Source: Alphaproteobacteria bacterium
GTDB taxonomy: Bacteria > Pseudomonadota > Alphaproteobacteria > Micavibrionales > Micavibrionaceae
Length of the DNA: 25,635 nucleotides
Direction of reading: 5' to 3'
Assembly: GCA_030432775.1 (NCBI GenBank)
Contig: JAUILO010000010.1
Location: 1 to 25,635, forward strand
Below the pieces are notes generated by a model. The model was not told the DNA's origin. It made no database searches and saw nothing but the letters and a program-made list of their open reading frames with translations. Positions 21,741-25,635 of this stretch are shown here, in pieces (the stretch's first letter is position 1; each line of letters starts with the position of its first letter). The position numbers and the translations under genes are program-made.

Positions 21741-22892
21741 ATGAATAGTTTAGGTATAGATAAAGATCCGAAAGATACACGCGTTGTTGTTGCCATGTCC
21801 GGCGGCGTCGACAGCTCTGTCACGGCTGCACTTCTTCACGAAGAAGGCTATAACGTGGTGGGCGTCACTCTACAGCTTTATGATCATGGTCAGGCTTTGG
21901 CTAAAAAAGGGGCATGCTGTGCGGGACAAGATATATATGATGCGCGGCGCGTTGCCGAAGAATGCGGCTTTCCGCATTACGTTCTGGATTACGAGAACAA
22001 CTTTAAAGAAGCGGTTATTGATAACTTCGCCGATAGCTATTTACGCGGCGAGACCCCTATTCCTTGCGTACGCTGTAACCAGACTGTCAAATTTCGTGAC
22101 CTCATGAAAGTCGCGCAAGACCTTGGCGCCGAATGTATGGCCACAGGTCATTACATCAAGCGCAGCATTAATCCAGAGACAGGTAAGGCAGAACTTCACC
22201 GCGCCGTTGACCACGGCAAAGACCAAAGTTATTTCCTGTTTGCTACAACACAGGAACAGATGGATTTCTTGCGTTTTCCCCTTGGCGCATGGACCAAAGA
22301 CATCACCCGCCAGCACGCCGAGCGTCTTGGCCTGTTGACCGCAGACAAACCCGATAGTCAGGACATATGTTTTGTGCCGAACGGCAATTATGCCGATGTC
22401 GTAAAAAAAGTGAGGCCAGAGGCAGAAAACCCCGGCGACATTACATTGATAGACGGCAAAGTTGTTGGCACACATACCGGTATTGTGAATTACACGATCG
22501 GCCAGCGTAAAGGCATAGGCATTGGCGGTGGCGTGACCGATAATAATGAACCGCTTTACGTTGTCCGTATTGATCCATCAAAAAACCGTGTCATCGTCGG
22601 CACAAAGGAAGCCTTGGCGCGCGATACAATCCTGATCAATGACTGTAACTGGCTTGACGATCTGAAGCCGGGAAAAACCTATCCAATCGGCCTTAAATTC
22701 CGCTCGGTCATGAGCCCTATTCCTGCCAGCATTACCTTGAATGAAGATAGCCGCACGGCGCAAATATCCCTGCCGACACCGCAATACGGCATTGCGCCAG
22801 GACAAGCTGCTGTTTGTTACGACGAACACCGCGTATTGGGCGGCGGCTGGATTTACGATACACAGCACAGCAAAATTGCAATTGCTGCGTAA
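21741..22892 (+). CDS. mnmA: tRNA-specific 2-thiouridylase
   Basis: A 383-residue ATP-dependent enzyme that installs 2-thiouridine at wobble position 34 of tRNA-Lys, -Glu and -Gln, using sulfur that comes originally from a cysteine desulfurase. The PP-loop is SGGVDSS (20-26). The two catalytic cysteines are C112 in CVRCNQTVKF and C210 in SQDICFVPNG, equivalent to E. coli C102 and C199. The C-terminal beta domain carries NYTIGQRKGIGIGGG. Length is normal. The desulfurase gene 2 kb upstream on the same strand makes a functional link likely. The promoter seems to leave almost no 5' leader. Confidence 0.96.
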   Translation: MNSLGIDKDPKDTRVVVAMSGGVDSSVTAALLHEEGYNVVGVTLQLYDHGQALAKKGACCAGQDIYDARRVAEECGFPHYVLDYENNFKEAVIDNFADSYLRGETPIPCVRCNQTVKFRDLMKVAQDLGAECMATGHYIKRSINPETGKAELHRAVDHGKDQSYFLFATTQEQMDFLRFPLGAWTKDITRQHAERLGLLTADKPDSQDICFVPNGNYADVVKKVRPEAENPGDITLIDGKVVGTHTGIVNYTIGQRKGIGIGGGVTDNNEPLYVVRIDPSKNRVIVGTKEALARDTILINDCNWLDDLKPGKTYPIGLKFRSVMSPIPASITLNEDSRTAQISLPTPQYGIAPGQAAVCYDEHRVLGGGWIYDTQHSKIAIAA

Positions 22893-22956
22893 AAACAACA
22901 ACTTACCCAACCTATCTCTAACTATTTTTTAACCTCAGCATTATATTCTAAGCTGT

Positions 22957-23607
22957 ATGAAGATAAGAACTTTATTTCTGCTGCTTATACTGACCGGTGT
23001 TATCATCTATCAAAAAGGTGGTTTTCACAGCTTTTCATCATTTCCCGACCCTTCCAACATGCAGCCAGCAGCAGGCAGCAACGCAAGTTCACCCTTTGCG
23101 ATGGCCGCACCAAATAACCCTGTTCAGGATAGCGCGCGAAAAGTACCGCCAATATCAAAAGACAATTTCATCATCACACCACTTGCCAGCTATTCAATTG
23201 AAGCTCTTGTTTTATCAAAGAAAAATTACAGTTCAGGCACCGAAGCCAAATTATCACCAACCGATCTCGCTTTGGGCTGGGGACCGATGTCAAGCAAGGA
23301 AGTCCTGCAGCACATGAAAATTTCGCAAAGCGGGCGCTGGTATCATTATCGATATCAAGGCAGCATCCCTATTCACCCGAAAGAAATCATAACCCATAGC
23401 GCCAACACACATATCATTCCCGCCAATAACGAGGTTCACGCCACTTTGAAAAAAGTCAGACAATACGATGTTGTTCAAATGAGAGGCTACTTGGTTTCAA
23501 TCACAAAACAAAACGGAAACTGGCGCTGGAAAAGCTCAACCACCCGCGCCGATAGCGGTGATGGCTCGTGTGAGCTATTCTACGTCACCTCGCTAAGCAT
23601 CAAATAA
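22957..23607 (+). CDS. Conserved uncharacterised protein with N-terminal membrane anchor or signal
   Basis: A 216-residue protein starting MKIRTLFLLLILTGVIIYQKGG, which is a signal peptide or signal anchor. A low-complexity Pro/Ala/Ser linker runs to about residue 60. The C-terminal 150 residues form a domain I recall as widespread and unnamed in Proteobacteria, marked by SPTDLALGWGPMS, the SGRWYHYRYQG segment, HSANTHIIPA, and a final WRWKSSTTRADSGDGSCE. It probably acts in the periplasm. The function is unknown. One cysteine near the end and many aromatic residues are conserved-looking. It starts 64 bp after mnmA with a poor ribosome site. A TATATT lies just upstream and could be its own -10. 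Confidence 0.75.
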   Translation: MKIRTLFLLLILTGVIIYQKGGFHSFSSFPDPSNMQPAAGSNASSPFAMAAPNNPVQDSARKVPPISKDNFIITPLASYSIEALVLSKKNYSSGTEAKLSPTDLALGWGPMSSKEVLQHMKISQSGRWYHYRYQGSIPIHPKEIITHSANTHIIPANNEVHATLKKVRQYDVVQMRGYLVSITKQNGNWRWKSSTTRADSGDGSCELFYVTSLSIK

Positions 23608-23622
23608 GGCAGATAAAAACAC

Positions 23623-23642
23623 CCTATAACAACCTATAACAA
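23623..23642. repeat. 10-bp perfect tandem repeat
   Basis: CCTATAACAA occurs at 23623-23632 and 23633-23642 without a gap, 15 bp after the stop of the previous gene and 35 bp before a second, longer repeat array. Confidence 0.8.
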
Positions 23643-23677
23643 TCAAGCAAAATACAGACAGCCTGCGCATTACCGGA

Positions 23678-23765
23678 AAATAGCAAGCGAATAGTACGCG
23701 AATAGCAGGCAAATAGACGACAAACAGATCGCCAATAGACAACCAATATCCGGTAAACAAGCCGT
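23678..23765. repeat. Degenerate 11-bp tandem repeat, eight units
   Basis: Eight consecutive 11-bp units can be read: AAATAGCAAGC, GAATAGTACGC, GAATAGCAGGC, AAATAGACGAC, AAACAGATCGC, CAATAGACAAC, CAATATCCGGT, AAACAAGCCGT. Positions 2, 3 and 5 are A in all eight. Position 4 is T or C, position 6 is G in six, and position 11 is C in six. The array fills the non-coding stretch before the tRNA-Met promoter. The period is close to one DNA helical turn. No gene is visible on either strand that would explain it. Confidence 0.7.
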
Positions 23766-23827
23766 GCCAAAAACACATAAAAATGGCCGCTAACCACAAA
23801 AGTTTCAAAAACTTCGAACAGAAACAC

Positions 23828-23857
23828 TTGACAAAAAGACCGAAATCGAGCGATATA
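23828..23857 (+). promoter_or_regulatory. Promoter of the tRNA gene with an overlapping 14-bp palindrome
   Basis: A consensus -35 TTGACA (23828-23833) and a -10 GATATA (23852-23857) with an 18-bp spacer place the start about 13 nt before the tRNA. The -10 lies in the perfect palindrome AGCGATATATCGCT (23849-23862). Confidence 0.6.
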
Positions 23858-23876
23858 TCGCTTCGACAAAACGCAT

Positions 23877-23953
23877 GGCGGGGTAGCTCAGGTGGTTAGA
23901 GCAGGGGAATCATAATCCTCGTGTCGGGGGTTCAAGTCCCTCTCCCGCTACCA
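23877..23953 (+). tRNA. tRNA-Met (anticodon CAT)
   Basis: A 77-nt cloverleaf with encoded CCA. The acceptor GGCGGGG (23877-23883) pairs with TCCCGCT (23943-23949) with two G-T wobbles; T8 and A9 follow. The D-stem is GCTC/GAGC. The anticodon stem is GGGGA/TCCTC around the loop ATCATAA, giving anticodon CAT. The T-arm contains GGTTCAAGTCC, then discriminator A and CCA. The first base pair is not the C:A mismatch of initiator tRNA, and the anticodon stem lacks its three G:C pairs, so elongator Met is most likely. tRNA-Ile2 (CAU, lysidine-modified) is the alternative. An integrase follows directly, so the 3' half is probably an attachment site. Confidence 0.92.
23925..23953 (+). other. Predicted attachment site (att core) in the tRNA 3' end
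   Basis: P4-type integrases usually recombine in the T-arm/acceptor 3' part of a tRNA gene and leave the tRNA intact. The tRNA here is whole, and the integrase starts 176 bp downstream facing away. The extent given is the T-arm to CCA and is a guess. The second copy that would define the core is not in the window. Confidence 0.5.
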
Positions 23954-23984
23954 TTTTCAAATCCAAAAACTTCCAATAAAACCC

Positions 23985-24008
23985 ATAAGTTATTGAAAAA
24001 TAAGTTAT
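23985..24008. repeat. 9-bp direct repeat between tRNA and integrase
   Basis: ATAAGTTAT occurs at 23985-23993 and 24000-24008, a 15-bp period, 31 bp downstream of the tRNA. Position and spacing suit arm-type integrase or accessory-protein binding sites next to an attachment core, but this is only suggestive. Confidence 0.55.
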
Positions 24009-24081
24009 AAACAGAATTTAGCGTCCAGTGAGATGCTAAGAAAACAAGCATATTCCAAACTTTTTTACGGTATGGCACACA

Positions 24082-24110
24082 GTACAAAATAATGATTTTT
24101 AATTTTGTAC
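24082..24110. promoter_or_regulatory. Inverted repeat upstream of the integrase gene, candidate operator
   Basis: GTACAAAAT (24082-24090) and ATTTTGTAC (24102-24110) are perfect 9-bp inverted arms around 11 bp. The dyad ends 19 bp before the integrase ATG and just before its ribosome site, a good place for repression or for binding of an excision factor. Confidence 0.6.
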
Positions 24111-24129
24111 CGCAAAAAGGGGAAGAAAT

Positions 24130-25347
24130 ATGCCGAAAGTCGTAAAGAGACTTACAGACAAGCAAATCGAAAACGCAAAATCCAAAAAGAAAGACTACAA
24201 ACTCTGCGATGGTGAAGGCTTATATCTGCTTATTCGCAAAAGCGGCTCAAAGGTCTGGCAATACCCATATCAATATAACAACAAGCGTACTGTGTTCACC
24301 ATCGGTCGTTATCACCAAAAAGGTACACCTGGACATATAAGCCTTCAGGATGCCAGACAGAAGCGTTATGAGATACGTGCCTTACTTGATCAAGGCAAAG
24401 ACCCTAACGAACTTAAACACGCCCAGCGCGCGCCTAAAAGCTCAGAGAACAGCTTTGAAAGCATTGCCCGCGAATGGCACAGCAAGAACGTTTGGGTAGA
24501 GCGTCATAGTCAGAGAGTTATGAACTCTCTGGAAAGTAAAGTGTTCCCATTCATCGGCACAAAACACATCAATGAAGTTACAACACAAGAAATAGTCAAA
24601 CTCTTGGAGAGAATAGAAACACGCGGCACATATGACACAGCAAAACGCATATGCCAGCGATGCGAAAATATATTTGATTATGCACTAGGCAAAGGGCTAT
24701 GCCTCAACAACCCAGCATCCGGACGTTCCAAATTCATCAAACGACCACAATCGAAAAACCACCCTCACCTCAAAGAGCATGAGTTAGGCGAGTTTCTCCA
24801 TAGGCTAGATCAGTATGATGGGCGAGCATATGTGAGGATAGGCTTAAAGATGCAAGCTTATACATTCGTGCGATCGGGCGAACTCAGAAAAGCCACATGG
24901 GATGAAATTGATTTTGAAAAGAAGACATGGACCATCTCTGCAGAACGCATGAAAATGCGCCGCACACATATGGTACCACTCTCAAAACAAGTGATTGAAA
25001 TGCTTACAGAACTGAAGTCTATTAGTGGTCGAAGCGATTACCTATTCCCAGGTCTTCAATCACCACATAAACCATTATCAGATACAGCGCACCTAAAGGT
25101 ATTAAAGATCATGGGCTATGTCGGTGACAAGAAAATCGTCCCCCACGGTTTCCGGCACACAGCATCTACCATCCTAAACGAACATCGTTTTCATTATGAT
25201 GTGATCGAAAGACAGCTAGCTCACGTACAAAAGAACTCTGTACGCAGAGTTTACAATCATGCAGAGTACGAGCAAGAACGGCGCACAATGATGCAGTGGT
25301 ATGCGGATCATTTGGACAAATTAAAACAAATGCACTTAGAACCTTAG
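24130..25347 (+). CDS. Tyrosine-type site-specific integrase (P4 family, DUF4102 N-terminus)
   Basis: A 405-residue tyrosine recombinase of the kind that integrates genomic islands and prophages at tRNA genes. Residues 1-95 are the DUF4102 arm-binding domain (LTDKQIENAKSKKKDYKLCD, then GEGLYLLIRKSGSKVW). Residues 105-195 are the core-binding domain. Residues 205-390 are the catalytic domain, with R248 in FVRSGELR, K275, H339 and R342 in HGFRHTAST, H365 in LAHV, and nucleophile Y375 in RRVYNHA. All key residues are present, so it should be active. A GGGGAAG ribosome site lies 6 nt before the ATG. It is 176 bp from the tRNA-Met gene. Its 3' end is overlapped by an antisense reading frame. Confidence 0.94.
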   Translation: MPKVVKRLTDKQIENAKSKKKDYKLCDGEGLYLLIRKSGSKVWQYPYQYNNKRTVFTIGRYHQKGTPGHISLQDARQKRYEIRALLDQGKDPNELKHAQRAPKSSENSFESIAREWHSKNVWVERHSQRVMNSLESKVFPFIGTKHINEVTTQEIVKLLERIETRGTYDTAKRICQRCENIFDYALGKGLCLNNPASGRSKFIKRPQSKNHPHLKEHELGEFLHRLDQYDGRAYVRIGLKMQAYTFVRSGELRKATWDEIDFEKKTWTISAERMKMRRTHMVPLSKQVIEMLTELKSISGRSDYLFPGLQSPHKPLSDTAHLKVLKIMGYVGDKKIVPHGFRHTASTILNEHRFHYDVIERQLAHVQKNSVRRVYNHAEYEQERRTMMQWYADHLDKLKQMHLEP

Positions 25348-25635
25348 CCAAAGATGTAATATGGGGATGCTTTCCGGTGCACCGCGCAGCACATATTTCT
25401 TGTATTACAATTTCTTTCCAACAAATCCCTAAAGCGGCCCCACCCTCATGATCAGGCAGTCTCCCGCTGTATACTCCGCTGAACTCTAAGGCGGTATGGT
25501 TCAGAGCTATATCTTTGCTGCTCCAAAACTCAGCTGAACCTGTTTCAGTTTCTTCATACGGAGATACAGTATTCCACATACCTGTATAAGATATGAACAC
25601 CGGTGCCCCTGACCGGCCAGAGCGCGTTAAGCTGT
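25166..25635 (-). CDS. C-terminal part of a trypsin-like serine protease (partial, cut by window edge)
   Basis: The frame is open from the right edge to a stop at 25166-25168, about 156 residues. Near the edge it reads LTRSGRSGAPVFISYTG, where GRSGAP matches the GxSGxP catalytic-serine motif of chymotrypsin-fold proteases. Further on, SGVYSGRL and ALGICWKEIVIQEI resemble the last strands and helix (GIYSGR, LGxVWK, VIDEI) of bacterial trypsin-like peptidases. The His and Asp of the triad would lie upstream, outside the window. The protease-like part ends near 25360. The last 60 residues run antisense through the integrase 3' end and may be read-through with no role, or the natural stop may have been lost. 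It lies in the integrated element. The family call is by motif only. Confidence 0.55.
   Translation of the reverse strand, partial: SLTRSGRSGAPVFISYTGMWNTVSPYEETETGSAEFWSSKDIALNHTALEFSGVYSGRLPDHEGGAALGICWKEIVIQEICAARCTGKHPHITSLAKVLSAFVLICPNDPHTTASLCAVLARTLHDCKLCVQSSFVRELAVFRSHHNENDVRLGW

Noticed and set aside
23593..23869. Minus-strand open frames across the 11-bp repeat region, hydrophobic in composition.
   Set aside because: No ribosome site or family resemblance; the apparent hydrophobic sequence comes from the repeat composition, and the frames overlap the tRNA promoter.
25460..25468. TCTCCCGCT repeats nine bases of the tRNA-Met 3' end and could be the second attachment site.
   Set aside because: It is too short, lacks the flanking tRNA bases, and lies within the protease frame where it encodes the SGR of YSGRL.
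1..25635. CRISPR arrays, complete insertion sequences or rRNA genes.
   Set aside because: No regularly spaced long repeats, transposase genes or rRNA-like sequence were seen; the repeats found are short and tandem.

Overview
The window looks like chromosomal DNA from a moderately AT-rich alphaproteobacterium. That is an inference from gene content and order: an Rrf2/IscR regulator upstream of a cysteine desulfurase and an adrenodoxin-type ferredoxin, anmK divergent from tyrS, an AsmA/YhdP-like giant protein next to bcp, a SapC-family protein, and a long Sua5-type TsaC. I cannot name a genus. Almost all of the window is dense housekeeping sequence on both strands. The last 1.7 kb is the start of an integrated element.

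Layout. 1-142 is the 3' tail of an unidentified gene. 146-2410 (minus) holds ugd and then cysQ. 2603-3502 is a second phosphatase of the CysQ/inositol-monophosphatase superfamily with an altered metal-site motif. 3599-5167 carries a SapC-family gene and a small HTH/coiled-coil protein preceded by a perfect 17-bp tandem repeat. 5416-5937 encodes a secreted protein with eight cysteines in two similar modules. 6118-7878 is an acyl-CoA dehydrogenase and 8054-9172 a lytic transglycosylase. 9189-11368 is an overlapping anmK-tsaC pair and 11484-12743 is tyrS. 12912-16316 is the AsmA/YhdP-like protein, 16545-17024 is bcp and 17106-17780 an alpha/beta hydrolase.

18132-22892 is an iron-sulfur and tRNA-thiolation cluster: an IscR homologue with no cysteine at all, a cysteine desulfurase whose start codon abuts a perfect 8-bp hairpin, an unknown 156-residue protein, a [2Fe-2S] ferredoxin, a LOG-family gene on the other strand, and mnmA. 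The desulfurase could supply the sulfur that MnmA puts into tRNA wobble uridine. No IscU, HscA/B or SUF scaffold gene lies in the window. 22957-23607 is a conserved orphan protein with an N-terminal membrane segment or signal.

23877-23953 is a tRNA with anticodon CAT, most likely elongator tRNA-Met, with an encoded CCA. A P4-type tyrosine integrase follows 176 bp downstream, reading away from the tRNA. This is the usual arrangement for an island inserted at a tRNA 3' end. The right edge holds the C-terminal part of a trypsin-like serine protease on the minus strand, whose reading frame runs on antisense into the integrase. The rest of the element, and any system it carries, lies beyond the window.

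The strongest unexplained signals are the cysteine-free IscR, the hairpin on the desulfurase start, the duplicated-cysteine secreted protein, several short direct-repeat arrays in promoter regions, and the truncated protease at the island edge.
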